Origin: a bacterium
Lineage (GTDB): Bacteria > Babelota > Babeliae > Babelales > Babelaceae
NCBI GenBank assembly: GCA_023428375.1
Contig: JAEYYR010000002.1
Coordinates: 186,001 to 250,000 of the forward strand
Direction of reading: 5' to 3'
DNA: 64,000 nt
The translations under genes and the position numbers were made by a program. Position 1 is the stretch's first letter. Each line of letters opens with the position of its first letter. The notes under the pieces are model-generated. The model was not told the DNA's origin. It saw nothing but the letters and a program-made list of their open reading frames with translations, and did no database searches. Shown here in pieces: positions 50,170 through 58,835 of the stretch.

Positions 50170-51921
50170 ATGAAGCATTTATTTATTAAAGCTATTAATA
50201 ATCCACAACGCGCATGGTCAGCTCTTATAAGACGCATGCGCGTTTTTTTTAAAAAGTTTTATTTTTGGTTGATTTTTAGATTAAATTTGATGCCTCGCTT
50301 TCATTGTGTTAGTGAAGATCTTGTCCTGCCCGAAGCTTTCAAGTTCAGGGATAATGAAGTTATTATGCAAGCGTATAATGCATTAAATACCTACGGAGAT
50401 TTTCTTGGTGTAACTATTAATGATCAGTCACCACCGTGGAATGAAGATGTGCGTTTGCGGGATACTCATAATACCATGCGTTTTTTTTCCAATGCTTGGT
50501 ATTCGACCATAAAAATTACTACACATCAAGGCCTTGATTTGGGACCGGACATAAAAGTTCCCTGGATGCTCGGCCGTCTTAATCATCTATCCTTATGGGC
50601 GTATGCTTATTACCATACAAAAGATGCACTATTTCTTGATGCGATAATTCATCATCTCCATGATTTCTTTGAAAAAAATCCACCATATTATGGTGTGCAA
50701 TGGGTATGTACAATGGAAGTGGCACTCAGAGCAATAAATCTTATTTTAACGTATCAGTTGCTTGAATCATCAAGCAAGCACATAAATGATGCAATTATAC
50801 ATTCATTGAATTACCATTGGTGGTTTATAAAAAATCATTGGGAAATCTACGATAGAAAAACGAACAATCATTATCTTTCCAATCTCGTTTCTTATTGGTG
50901 GTTGTGTAATTTTTTTAAATCAAACTCAATGCAAACGCAAAAAGAATGGTGTGCAATACAACTGTGTACTGAAGTAGAAAAGCAACTTTTACCCGATAGT
51001 TCATTCTATGAAGGCTCTTCTGCTTATCATCGTTTGAGCACTGATTTAGTTGCTTTAGCTCTTGCGATAGATTCAGACAACCTTTTACATTCCATTGATG
51101 GAAAATATAAATCCGTGGAAGAAATAGATGAGTTATTTGAATATGATCAAAATCAGCGTGTTTTGATAGGTGATAATGATTCATCTCCTGTATTGCATCC
51201 CGTGTTGCTCAAATTGTTAAGACCGAAAATTAAAAAGAAAGAGGGTGTTTTTATATTAAAAAATTTTGGTCTAGATATTTTGAAACAAAATGATCTTCAT
51301 GTGACTCTACGTCATCATGTATATGACGCAAGGCAGCCCTCAGGCCATTTTCATGAAGATTGTAATGCATTTACCTTAGCTATTAATAAAATTGCTTGTA
51401 TCGTCGATCCTGGCACCTATCTATATACCTCAAGTGTGAGCTGGAGAAACAAATTTCGAAATGCTTCTATACACGCAACGTGTTCTTCAAAATTAAGAAC
51501 GCCAATGAGTGATTGTTTTGCACTGCCGATACATGAAAAAATATATACGGGAAATTCTTATAAATTTGATGATATAGTCACCATGAATTCAATCTGTGAC
51601 TGTCGAAAATTTCTGCACGAAAGAACGATGCAGGTTAACATGAATCAAAAAGAAATCGGCATTTCAGATTTTATATCTTGCCATAATCAAGATGATATAT
51701 CGTGGCACTTGCCATTTCGTGGAAATATTTTGAGCGTTGGAAACGATAGTATTGATATTGAGACGGATGGAATAAGATGGCAAATAAAATTACAAAAAAA
51801 ATGGTGCATTTCAAAAGAATTTTATGCACCATCATATGGTAAATTAGAACCAATTAATAGTATTTCAATTAAGCTTGATGGAATTCAAACTAATCTATTA
51901 ACAAAAATACATTGGCATTAA
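50170..51921 (+). CDS. Heparinase II/III-family polysaccharide lyase-like protein
   Basis: The 583-aa product has the alpha/alpha-toroid plus beta-sandwich layout of heparinase II/III and alginate lyases: TMEVALRAINLILTYQLL, NNHYLSNLVSYWWL, YEGSSAYHRLSTDL, and in the second domain SGHFHEDCNAFTLAINKIAC and IVDPGTYLYTSSVSWRNKFR. Family enzymes cut uronate-containing glycans by beta-elimination. No signal peptide is seen, so it would be cytoplasmic unless exported by another route; similar proteins also occur in surface-polysaccharide clusters. It probably shares a transcript with metG. The substrate is unknown. Confidence 0.85.
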   Translation: MKHLFIKAINNPQRAWSALIRRMRVFFKKFYFWLIFRLNLMPRFHCVSEDLVLPEAFKFRDNEVIMQAYNALNTYGDFLGVTINDQSPPWNEDVRLRDTHNTMRFFSNAWYSTIKITTHQGLDLGPDIKVPWMLGRLNHLSLWAYAYYHTKDALFLDAIIHHLHDFFEKNPPYYGVQWVCTMEVALRAINLILTYQLLESSSKHINDAIIHSLNYHWWFIKNHWEIYDRKTNNHYLSNLVSYWWLCNFFKSNSMQTQKEWCAIQLCTEVEKQLLPDSSFYEGSSAYHRLSTDLVALALAIDSDNLLHSIDGKYKSVEEIDELFEYDQNQRVLIGDNDSSPVLHPVLLKLLRPKIKKKEGVFILKNFGLDILKQNDLHVTLRHHVYDARQPSGHFHEDCNAFTLAINKIACIVDPGTYLYTSSVSWRNKFRNASIHATCSSKLRTPMSDCFALPIHEKIYTGNSYKFDDIVTMNSICDCRKFLHERTMQVNMNQKEIGISDFISCHNQDDISWHLPFRGNILSVGNDSIDIETDGIRWQIKLQKKWCISKEFYAPSYGKLEPINSISIKLDGIQTNLLTKIHWH

Positions 51922-52118
51922 TTTTTTTTAGCATCAACGAGCTCTAGACCCATTCTTCTGCATGCTTTTTCACAAACAGGTTTAACATTATCTCCAAGCT
52001 CTATTGGAATTGTTTGCGGCGGTCTTTTGCCACCACTGCAAGTGCAAGATGCGGTTGCAGCATCAATTTGTGAACCAAGAAAAACGAAAAGGGCGAGCAA
52101 TGTAAACTTAGTTTTCAT
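51918..52118 (-). CDS. Exported Cys-rich peptide, member 1
   Basis: The product is 66 aa: signal peptide of about 20 residues (MKTKFTLLALFVFLGSQIDA), then a mature peptide of about 46 residues with four cysteines as C-x-C and C-x3-C (ASCTCSGGKRPP and VKPVCEKACRRMG). Members 2 and 3 have the same length and Cys pattern; member 3 is very similar (CTCSGGKRPP, NPKPVCEKEC). It overlaps the end of the heparinase-like gene on the other strand by 4 nt. A Shine-Dalgarno AAGGAGT is present. The pattern could form two disulfides or bind zinc. Confidence 0.78.
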   Translation of the reverse strand: MKTKFTLLALFVFLGSQIDAATASCTCSGGKRPPQTIPIELGDNVKPVCEKACRRMGLELVDAKKN

Positions 52119-52176
52119 TTGGTTACTCCTTTTATTACCTATAGTTTAGCAATAAATGAGCGATGAAAAGAATAGA

Positions 52177-52377
52177 TTACTGACGCTGCATTTCTTTTAG
52201 GCCGCCATCGTTTTTACATGCGTGTTCACAATGGGGCTTAGGATCTTCAAATGAAGATGCTACGAAGGCTGTACGTTTTTTATTATTCTTACAAATACAT
52301 TTATAATTATCAGCTTGAATAGATGATGTAATGCATATTGCAAATAACATGATTGAAATAATGTGTGTAATTTTCAT
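52177..52377 (-). CDS. Exported Cys-rich peptide, member 2
   Basis: The 66-aa product has a signal peptide (MKITHIISIMLFAICITSSI) and a mature peptide with YKCICKNNKKRTAF and PKPHCEHACKNDG, the same C-x-C ... C-x3-C layout as members 1 and 3 but much more diverged and strongly basic. A Shine-Dalgarno AGAAGGAA lies upstream. It stands between the other two in the same direction. Function unknown. Confidence 0.75.
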   Translation of the reverse strand: MKITHIISIMLFAICITSSIQADNYKCICKNNKKRTAFVASSFEDPKPHCEHACKNDGGLKEMQRQ

Positions 52378-52414
52378 TTTATATTCCTTCTAAAATATGA
52401 AATTAGCAGATAGG

Positions 52415-52447
52415 ATTATTGTTTTTTTCTAACTTCAAAACAATAAT
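52415..52447. other. AT-rich inverted repeat between peptide genes
   Basis: ATTATTGTTTT (52415-52425) and AAAACAATAAT (52437-52447) form a perfect 11-bp inverted repeat with an 11-nt loop in the 190-nt gap between members 2 and 3. It could be a weak terminator or processing site. Confidence 0.35.
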
Positions 52448-52567
52448 GAGAGAAGTTAATAGAGGAAATCACTGTAAAACGAATAAACTCTATCTATCTA
52501 TTAATTCTATTGCCTTTCTATTGCTTTTATCTTAACAGAAAAAAGGGTATAAAAAGAATGGTTTTAA

Positions 52568-52768
52568 TTATCTTTTTCTAGCGTTTACAAGCTGTAACCC
52601 AATTTTTGCACACTCTTTTTCACATACTGGCTTTGGATTGTCACCAAGATCTATTTCAACATTTGGTGGTCTTTTGCCGCCAGAACAAGTACAGACTGCT
52701 TTAGCAGCTTCAAGCATTCCCACAGAGGTCAATGCAATAAAGGTAATGATTGTAAAATAAGTTTTCAT
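52568..52768 (-). CDS. Exported Cys-rich peptide, member 3
   Basis: The 66-aa product has a signal peptide (MKTYFTIITFIALTSVGMLE) and a mature peptide with AVCTCSGGKRPPNVEIDLGD and NPKPVCEKECAKIGLQL, nearly the same as member 1. The strong match between members 1 and 3 (with member 2 diverged between them) points to duplication. An AAGGAAAAT Shine-Dalgarno is present. Lysine-rich C-termini and conserved C-x-C/C-x3-C pairs suggest a small disulfide- or metal-stabilised fold. No known family is recognised. Confidence 0.78.
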   Translation of the reverse strand: MKTYFTIITFIALTSVGMLEAAKAVCTCSGGKRPPNVEIDLGDNPKPVCEKECAKIGLQLVNARKR

Positions 52769-52829
52769 GTTATTTTCCTTATATATTTAGACTAATAAAA
52801 TAGACTGAATAAAATAAAGAAAAATGCGA

Positions 52830-55082
52830 TTACTCAGGGGTTATTTCAGTTTTATATCCGCATTCCTTATCAGCGCAATTTAACAGCTTAGTACCGTCTT
52901 TGGTAACGCGTTTAAGGAGATAAGGTTTTTTACAGTTTGGACACGGCATATCCTCAATATCTCCCGATATAGAGAATTTACATTTTGGATAATTTGAGCA
53001 ACCCCAAAATACTTTGCCTTTCCAACTGCGACGAATAACTTCGCCGCCATCAAGTGGACAGGGGAATGATGCTTTTTCTTGATAAATGAATTTGCATTCT
53101 GGATAGCCAGAGCATGCGATAAAGGGTCCAAATCGACCTTGAATGGTACGTAATTGTCTTTCGCATTGCGTACATTTTTTATCTAATAATTCGGGCGCTT
53201 TTTGCTCTTCAAGAACAATTTCATTGGCATCATTACGTGAGAAATTGCTGGTAAAGGAACATTCTGGAAAGCGTGAGCAACCAACGAATGCACCAGCCTT
53301 ACCGAATCGAATTACCAACTCGCCTTCGTTACATTGAGGACAGGTAATACCAGTTTTTTCAACTTGTTTTTTGGTGCTTTCGCCTTTCCAAGCAACTAAA
53401 TCTTTTTCAAACGCGCTCCAAAACTCTTTGAGCAAAATGTCACGAGCCATTGAACCTTGTGCAATTTTATCAAGATCTTCTTCCATTAACGCAGTGAATT
53501 TAATATTCATAATTTTTGGAAGATGCTGGCCCAACATATCAACTACGGCTGTGCCCAAATCTGTTGGAACAAAACGCTTTTTAGTATCAAGTGATGTATA
53601 GGCACGTGCTTGAATGGTTTTTAAAATACTCGCATAGGTACTTGGTCGACCAATGCCTTCTTTTTCCATTTCTTTAACAAGGGAAGCTTCAGTAAAACGT
53701 GCAGGTGGCTGAGTGAAATGTTGTTTTGGTGCTACTTTTTCCAAATCTAAAGCAGATTTTTCTTTTAAGGCGCCAGGAATAACAACTTTTTGTTCTTTTT
53801 CTTCTTCATCAGCATCGTTATATACACGCAAAAAACCATCAAATAAAAGGCTTGATCCGGTAACTTTAAAGGTAAATACACCGCCATCAATAGTAACTTG
53901 ACGCTGTGCATAGAGCGCTGGTTTCATTTGGCATGCAACAAATCGTTGCCAAATGAGTGTGTATAATTTTGCTAAATCTTTATCAAGATAACGAGAAGCA
54001 TTTTCCGGTGTTACATCAACATCAATAGGACGGATAGCTTCGTGAGCATCTTGTGCTTTTTCTTTGCTGTAGACCAAGGATTTAGAAGGGACATAGTCTT
54101 TGCCATATGCGCCTTGTATATATCCACGAACTTGCTTTATTGCAGAATCAGCAATACGTAACGAGTCAGAACGCATATAGGTTATGAGAGCCACTGGTGT
54201 TTGTGGATCATTAAGTGGCACACCTTCATATAATTTTTGGGCAAGTTGCATCGTTTTTTGTACAGAGAAGCCAAGCTTATTATATGCTGCTTGCTGTAAT
54301 GTACTGGTCATAAACGGTGCATTGGGATTCTTTTGACGTTCAGAATCTTTTATTGAAGTTACTGAATAATCTGAAATGCTTTTAATTTGTTTTTCAATTT
54401 TTTCAGCTTGTTCTTTGCTGGTAATAGCCGCTTTTTTCTTACTTATTTGAGCAAGTGATGCGACAAAATGTTCTTTACCAAAACCAAACGTTGCATCGAT
54501 CGTCCAATATTCTTCTGGAATAAATGCTTTGATTTCTTTTTCGCGTTCAACAATTAATTTAAGTGCAACCGATTGTACGCGGCCAGCTGACAATCCTTTA
54601 GTAATTTTTTTCCACAAGATAGGCGATACTTCATAACCTACCCATCGATCTAAAACACGACGTGCTTGTTGCGCTTGTACTTTGGATTCATTAATTGAAG
54701 TTGGATGTTGTATCGCATCTTCAATAGCGGTTTTAGTGATTTCGTTAAACGTTATTCGATGAATCTTAGATTGATCCTTAACAACTTTTTTTATTTCTTC
54801 GGCAACGTGCCATGCAATAATTTCACCCTCACGGTCAGGATCGGGTGCTAAATAAATTTCATCAGATTTTTGAGCTTCTTTGGCAATATCAGCTAAAACT
54901 TTGTCCTTGTCTTTCAAAGGAACATATTGAAGCTCAATGGTATCATTCATGGTGATACCAAGCTCTTTTTCAGGCAAATCTTTAACGTGACCCACCGTGG
55001 ACATGATTTTGAAATCTTTGCCCAAAAACTTATTGATTGTTTTAATTTTTGCCGGTGATTCTACGATTAATAATTTTTTCAT
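52830..55082 (-). CDS. topA: DNA topoisomerase I
   Basis: The 750-aa type IA topoisomerase relaxes negative supercoils. The Toprim domain has VESPAKIKTINKFLG and DPDREGEIIAWH; the catalytic Tyr is in LITYMRSDSLRI. The C-terminus has four zinc ribbons (CPQC...GCSRFPEC, CTQC...ACSGYPEC, CPLDGG...GCSNYPKC and CPNC...CADKECGYK), the third having lost one Cys of its first pair. The length is somewhat shorter than the E. coli enzyme, as common in this family. It is a single-gene minus-strand unit; an ATTATAG sequence lies about 13 nt before the ATG. Confidence 0.96.
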   Translation of the reverse strand: MKKLLIVESPAKIKTINKFLGKDFKIMSTVGHVKDLPEKELGITMNDTIELQYVPLKDKDKVLADIAKEAQKSDEIYLAPDPDREGEIIAWHVAEEIKKVVKDQSKIHRITFNEITKTAIEDAIQHPTSINESKVQAQQARRVLDRWVGYEVSPILWKKITKGLSAGRVQSVALKLIVEREKEIKAFIPEEYWTIDATFGFGKEHFVASLAQISKKKAAITSKEQAEKIEKQIKSISDYSVTSIKDSERQKNPNAPFMTSTLQQAAYNKLGFSVQKTMQLAQKLYEGVPLNDPQTPVALITYMRSDSLRIADSAIKQVRGYIQGAYGKDYVPSKSLVYSKEKAQDAHEAIRPIDVDVTPENASRYLDKDLAKLYTLIWQRFVACQMKPALYAQRQVTIDGGVFTFKVTGSSLLFDGFLRVYNDADEEEKEQKVVIPGALKEKSALDLEKVAPKQHFTQPPARFTEASLVKEMEKEGIGRPSTYASILKTIQARAYTSLDTKKRFVPTDLGTAVVDMLGQHLPKIMNIKFTALMEEDLDKIAQGSMARDILLKEFWSAFEKDLVAWKGESTKKQVEKTGITCPQCNEGELVIRFGKAGAFVGCSRFPECSFTSNFSRNDANEIVLEEQKAPELLDKKCTQCERQLRTIQGRFGPFIACSGYPECKFIYQEKASFPCPLDGGEVIRRSWKGKVFWGCSNYPKCKFSISGDIEDMPCPNCKKPYLLKRVTKDGTKLLNCADKECGYKTEITPE

Positions 55083-55266
55083 ATATCTATTCTCTATAAT
55101 GGTATAGCCCTATTGCCAAAAGGCTGTATACCTAACTTATCTCTTTATTTAGCTACTATCATAACGTGCCCCATCGGAGAAAGTCAAATAGTAAATTTAT
55201 TGTGATCTAGCTTTCATATTTAATAAAATTAATATGAAAAATATAAATTGCAAAGGGTAAACTCAT

Positions 55267-55857
55267 ATGAAATTAACGAGTAAACATTTTTTGTTTACAA
55301 AAATTTGTGTATTTCAAGTACTTTTTTTTACCAATCTTTTTGGCGGTTGTGAGTATACCTTCGTTGGTGGTCGTGAATTAATCCGGGTATATAATGATGG
55401 GGAAGACGGGTGGTTCAACCTTGAAAATACCGCGATTCCTGATTATGGATCCATAAATGGCCATATGGTTAAATTAGTTAATATGAAAAACCCAAGTAAT
55501 TTTGTATTCCTTAATCCTTATATGGGAGAAAGCTTTAGCTTTAAGGGCGAACAATTTATTGGATGTGAGCGGGCTAACAAGCCAGGGGTCCCTTTTGATT
55601 GGATTCGTCAGTATAACCGTGGTGAATTTATATTTAAACCTATAGATTGTTCTAAGGCGGGTATTACTATTTCACGTTGCTACCCACAAGGTTCACCGGG
55701 TGGACAAGGCAATCGATCCCAGAAGCTCAATCTTGAATCACCTAAAGAGCAACCAAAGCCAGGGCCAGGTCCAGGATATGCCTTTGGTGTTATTCCATCG
55801 GAGAAAAAACCAATGTTAAGCGAAACTAAAGCTTTGGCTCCTGCAACGCAACAATAA
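55267..55857 (+). CDS. Exported protein with Pro-rich tail
   Basis: The 196-aa product starts with a long signal peptide (about 26 residues: basic KLTSKH, then hydrophobic to LFGG). The mature domain (residues 27-145) alternates strands and turns (YTFVGGRELIRVYNDGEDGW, SFSFKGEQFIGCERA) with four Cys, and the tail from 146 on is low-complexity Pro/Gly/Gln/Lys-rich (KEQPKPGPGPGYAF). It may be a surface or secreted protein with a flexible tail. No family is recognised. Confidence 0.7.
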   Translation: MKLTSKHFLFTKICVFQVLFFTNLFGGCEYTFVGGRELIRVYNDGEDGWFNLENTAIPDYGSINGHMVKLVNMKNPSNFVFLNPYMGESFSFKGEQFIGCERANKPGVPFDWIRQYNRGEFIFKPIDCSKAGITISRCYPQGSPGGQGNRSQKLNLESPKEQPKPGPGPGYAFGVIPSEKKPMLSETKALAPATQQ

Positions 55858-55935
55858 TATTCGGAATAAATAAACATGGATTACATTGACAAATATTGAG
55901 TGTGTGACAAACTGAAATAAAATTGGGTGTCACAT

Positions 55936-56520
55936 ATGAAATTATACAATGTTTTAGTTTTTTTTCTCACATTTGTTGCTTTTAATAGCCATGCTGAATA
56001 TTTTCCAAACATCAAGGACTATGCAAATGCAAAACCGCTAGTTGTTGGTTTAGTTGGTGGTCTTGGAATTTATAATTTTGGTTTTTATGCAAAAGATCTC
56101 TACAAGGTTTCTAAAGCTTTGTACAAAGGTGATGATAGTATTGCCGGATTCAAGCGCGATGAATTAGTAAAGCATAATTCGTCACCCTTAAACCCTCCCT
56201 TATATTATTTATTAGATAGAGAATTTACTGAATCTGTAACTCAAGCTCAGCGTCCGCCACGTTTGGATCAGATGAACCTATCTTTATCTCGTATGAATGT
56301 TGAGCATTTGAATAACTTAGGAAAAATATCGGCTATTGAATCCCTTGAAGAGCAATTAAATCAAACGAATTCTTACTGGGAGAGCAATTTTATTCCTACA
56401 AGAAACAAGGCAATTAACCAAGTAAAAAATGAATATAAATGGCGTGCATTTAAGGATGCTGCGGTACTTGTAAGTATTGGTGCAGCCAGTTATGCAGGCT
56501 ATACGTTAATCAATAAATAA
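55936..56520 (+). CDS. Membrane protein of the KWxA family, member 2
   Basis: The product is 194 aa from the ATG at 55936 (signal peptide MKLYNVLVFFLTFVAFNSHA). It shares with the 56622 product PLVVGLVGGLGIYNFGFYAK and DLYKVSKALYKGDDSIAGF near residues 35-75 and the C-terminal NEYKWRAFKDAAVLVSIGAA and YAGYTLINK; the latter is a hydrophobic anchor. The middle is polar and variable. A third, more distant member is at 46744. A terminator follows. Role unknown. Confidence 0.72.
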   Translation: MKLYNVLVFFLTFVAFNSHAEYFPNIKDYANAKPLVVGLVGGLGIYNFGFYAKDLYKVSKALYKGDDSIAGFKRDELVKHNSSPLNPPLYYLLDREFTESVTQAQRPPRLDQMNLSLSRMNVEHLNNLGKISAIESLEEQLNQTNSYWESNFIPTRNKAINQVKNEYKWRAFKDAAVLVSIGAASYAGYTLINK

Positions 56521-56526
56521 ATTTAT

Positions 56527-56558
56527 AAAAACCGTGATCATAATGGTCGCGGTTTTTT
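56527..56558 (+). terminator. Rho-independent terminator after the 55936 gene
   Basis: A 13-bp stem (AAAAACCGTGATC and GGTCGCGGTTTTT, two G-T pairs) with loop ATAAT, ending in a T-run, starts 6 nt after the stop codon. Confidence 0.85.
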
Positions 56559-56621
56559 ATGATAAAATAGTGATATTTCCTAATTTAAATAAATAAACAA
56601 TGAATAATAATGGATATATTT

Positions 56622-57233
56622 ATGAAACGATTTTATTTTCTAGTATTTACTTTATTATGCTCCAGTGCGGCGATAAGTTATTCTTTTGCATTTGATCAAT
56701 TAAATAAAACTCCGATAACCGATGTGAAATTTGCACCGTTTATAGTTGGTGGATTAGGGGTTTTGGGATTTAGTTATTGTGCAAAAGATTTATGGACAGT
56801 TGGTAAAGCTCTTTCTAAAGGAAATGAAGGTGTGGCTGAATTAAGAGTCCAAGAATTGCAACAAAATCTTGCGAAAAATCGTTTTAATTTAACCGGTTCG
56901 GAAATTCATGGAATTGAAGGTGAGATTGAACTTCTAAGGCCTGGATTAATATATCAAGGAAATGATGGTAGAGATGCATTTTTTTTCCATAGTTATTATG
57001 ATAATTATCAAAAAGAAGAATTTTCTATAGGAAAAATGTTTCCTGCAATGTGGAAAAAAAATAAAAATAATTTGGATAGTGCGGCAATAAATGAGCTATG
57101 CCGAACATGTAAAGAAAATTCAATTATAAATGCTTCAAATCAATATAAATGGCGTGCAGCTTTTGACGGTGCTGTAATTGTATCAGCATTAGGTGCCATT
57201 GGATATGCAGGTTATACCTTAATCAACAAATAA
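56622..57233 (+). CDS. Membrane protein of the KWxA family, member 3
   Basis: The product is 203 aa from the ATG at 56622; an ATG at 56610 is possible. It begins with a signal peptide (MKRFYFLVFTLLCSSAAISY) and has PFIVGGLGVLGFSYCAKDLW and GKALSKGNEGVAEL, then a polar middle, and the end NQYKWRAAFDGAVIVSALGA with YAGYTLINK, almost the same as the 55936 product. The C-terminal hydrophobic segment suggests membrane anchoring. It converges with the ankyrin-like gene at 57249; an AT palindrome TTAATAATTATTAA lies between. Confidence 0.72.
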   Translation: MKRFYFLVFTLLCSSAAISYSFAFDQLNKTPITDVKFAPFIVGGLGVLGFSYCAKDLWTVGKALSKGNEGVAELRVQELQQNLAKNRFNLTGSEIHGIEGEIELLRPGLIYQGNDGRDAFFFHSYYDNYQKEEFSIGKMFPAMWKKNKNNLDSAAINELCRTCKENSIINASNQYKWRAAFDGAVIVSALGAIGYAGYTLINK

Positions 57234-57248
57234 ATTATTTAATAATTA

Positions 57249-58064
57249 TTAATCGAGGGTTTCATAATCATTTTGGGCTTCGACTTTTTTTGACGCTAAT
57301 TTACTTAATGCATCATCTATTCTGTTTTTTTGTTCATTTGATGCATTCTTTAAAGAACTTTTGAGTATATTACTCATCTGAGACTTTAAGGTTGGATCAA
57401 GTAACTGAAGTAGATCGTTTTTATAGAGATAATTTATGAGCGCTTCTAAGGCTCCAACATTTTTTAATTTGATAGCAATTTCTAAGGCATTACCTGATAA
57501 TTCATCACTATAACCATCAGATTTTTTTTCTAGCACTGGATCATAGAAAGGATCTGCACCTTTATCAAGTGCAATTTCCACCAAATCTTTTTGTTCATCT
57601 TCAGTATACGCTTCTTCATGTTTATTGGCTGTCTGATCAATGATTGTTTTTAATAGCGTTCTATTAGTGACTTGCCATCCACGTTGATAGGGCGTTGGTT
57701 TTTCAACATACGGTACGTTAATGTATTGTCTTGGGAATTTTTCAACATCAGTCATTGCGACGCCTTTATGAACTATAGGTGCAAATGCCTGGTTAACATA
57801 ATTGTATTTGCCATATACGAGATCTCTTAATTGGATAAATGCTTTTGGCCATTTTTCATAAGGAGTAACGGTCTTTGGAAAAATATATTGAGTAGTTCTG
57901 GGATAATTTGATTTGGGTTGAAAAACATTTCTTTTAATAGGTTTTGGCAATGATTTAAGCGTATTAACGCGTACCTTATTAAAGAGTTGTACGAAACTGC
58001 AATCGGTTTTAGCTGCCCAAAAACTTATAAAACAGACAACAAGAAATTGAGAGATTTTGAGCAT
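57249..58064 (-). CDS. Exported protein with ankyrin-like C-terminal part
   Basis: The 271-aa product has a GGTGGAA Shine-Dalgarno and a signal peptide (MLKISQFLVVCFISFWAAKT). The first 120 mature residues are Pro/Lys/Tyr-rich and look extended. At about residues 160-215, KDLVEIALDKGADPFYDP and GNALEIAIKLKNVGALEALI resemble two ankyrin repeats (with an insertion between). The end is helical and charged. I infer a protein-binding role; the repeat assignment is moderate. It is alone on the minus strand. Confidence 0.68.
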   Translation of the reverse strand: MLKISQFLVVCFISFWAAKTDCSFVQLFNKVRVNTLKSLPKPIKRNVFQPKSNYPRTTQYIFPKTVTPYEKWPKAFIQLRDLVYGKYNYVNQAFAPIVHKGVAMTDVEKFPRQYINVPYVEKPTPYQRGWQVTNRTLLKTIIDQTANKHEEAYTEDEQKDLVEIALDKGADPFYDPVLEKKSDGYSDELSGNALEIAIKLKNVGALEALINYLYKNDLLQLLDPTLKSQMSNILKSSLKNASNEQKNRIDDALSKLASKKVEAQNDYETLD

Positions 58065-58220
58065 ATTTCCACCTTTTATTTCTATTTTAAAAAAGTTAAT
58101 TAAAGGAAGTAAATGCTTTGGGCTCTACTTAATTATGGCCATCAATTGAAATCCAAGTTTCATCAAGCTTATTGTCAGACTTTATCCCTGTGATAAGCTA
58201 CCCAAAAAAGGGGATGCTTT

Positions 58221-58832
58221 ATGTCGATTGCAATTTGGTCGAATGCTTTTTCATTGATGAACGGGCAAAAAATAAAACAATTATCATTACTTACAATACG
58301 TGAATTGATAGTGCAATTACCCATAATTGCTATTGCAACGGTATTAATTGGTATTAACATATTTTTTTTGAAATCGGTGCACTTAGACATCTTTATAATT
58401 GCGGGTGTATTGTATTATTCAGTTTTAACTACACGTTCTTCTGCAGGATTAAAGAATATTGGCTATTATTTTCGCTATAGTTGGTTATTTGCTATAGCCA
58501 TATTATTGGTCGTATTATTTAATTTTTTGAGTAAATACTCATTAATACTCGGCGCACTTTTCTTATTATTTTTAATCTTTTTTCTATTACGTGCGGCAGA
58601 TGTATGTTTTAAAAGCGCCATTTGTGGAGATGATTTTTTAACACCATTTACCAGTATTTTCATTATTTTTCGTGGTCTTCCATTTTTACTCATACCATTC
58701 TTGGGCTTTACCAGTATCTTGTATGCTGCTCAATTGTATCCCATAGTAAAAATTGGCCTTCCCCTTGTAATGTGTTTATTCATAATATGGTGTGCTCACT
58801 GGTACATTATAGCGCTTTATGAACAACGGTGA
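58221..58832 (+). CDS. Polytopic membrane protein of unknown function
   Basis: The 203-aa product has about five to six predicted membrane helices (residues 34-50, 58-72, 85-100, 108-124, 148-165 and 175-195), with short polar loops. The ATG follows an AAGGGGA Shine-Dalgarno. It lies 3 nt before plsC and heads the plsC-bat operon, so it may act in envelope or lipid functions (inference from context). No catalytic motif or known family is recognised. Confidence 0.72.
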   Translation: MSIAIWSNAFSLMNGQKIKQLSLLTIRELIVQLPIIAIATVLIGINIFFLKSVHLDIFIIAGVLYYSVLTTRSSAGLKNIGYYFRYSWLFAIAILLVVLFNFLSKYSLILGALFLLFLIFFLLRAADVCFKSAICGDDFLTPFTSIFIIFRGLPFLLIPFLGFTSILYAAQLYPIVKIGLPLVMCLFIIWCAHWYIIALYEQR

Positions 58833-58835
58833 TGT

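Noticed and set aside
57239..57252. AT palindrome TTAATAATTATTAA as a regulatory site
   Set aside because: It sits between two converging gene ends in AT-rich DNA, where such palindromes arise by chance and need no function.
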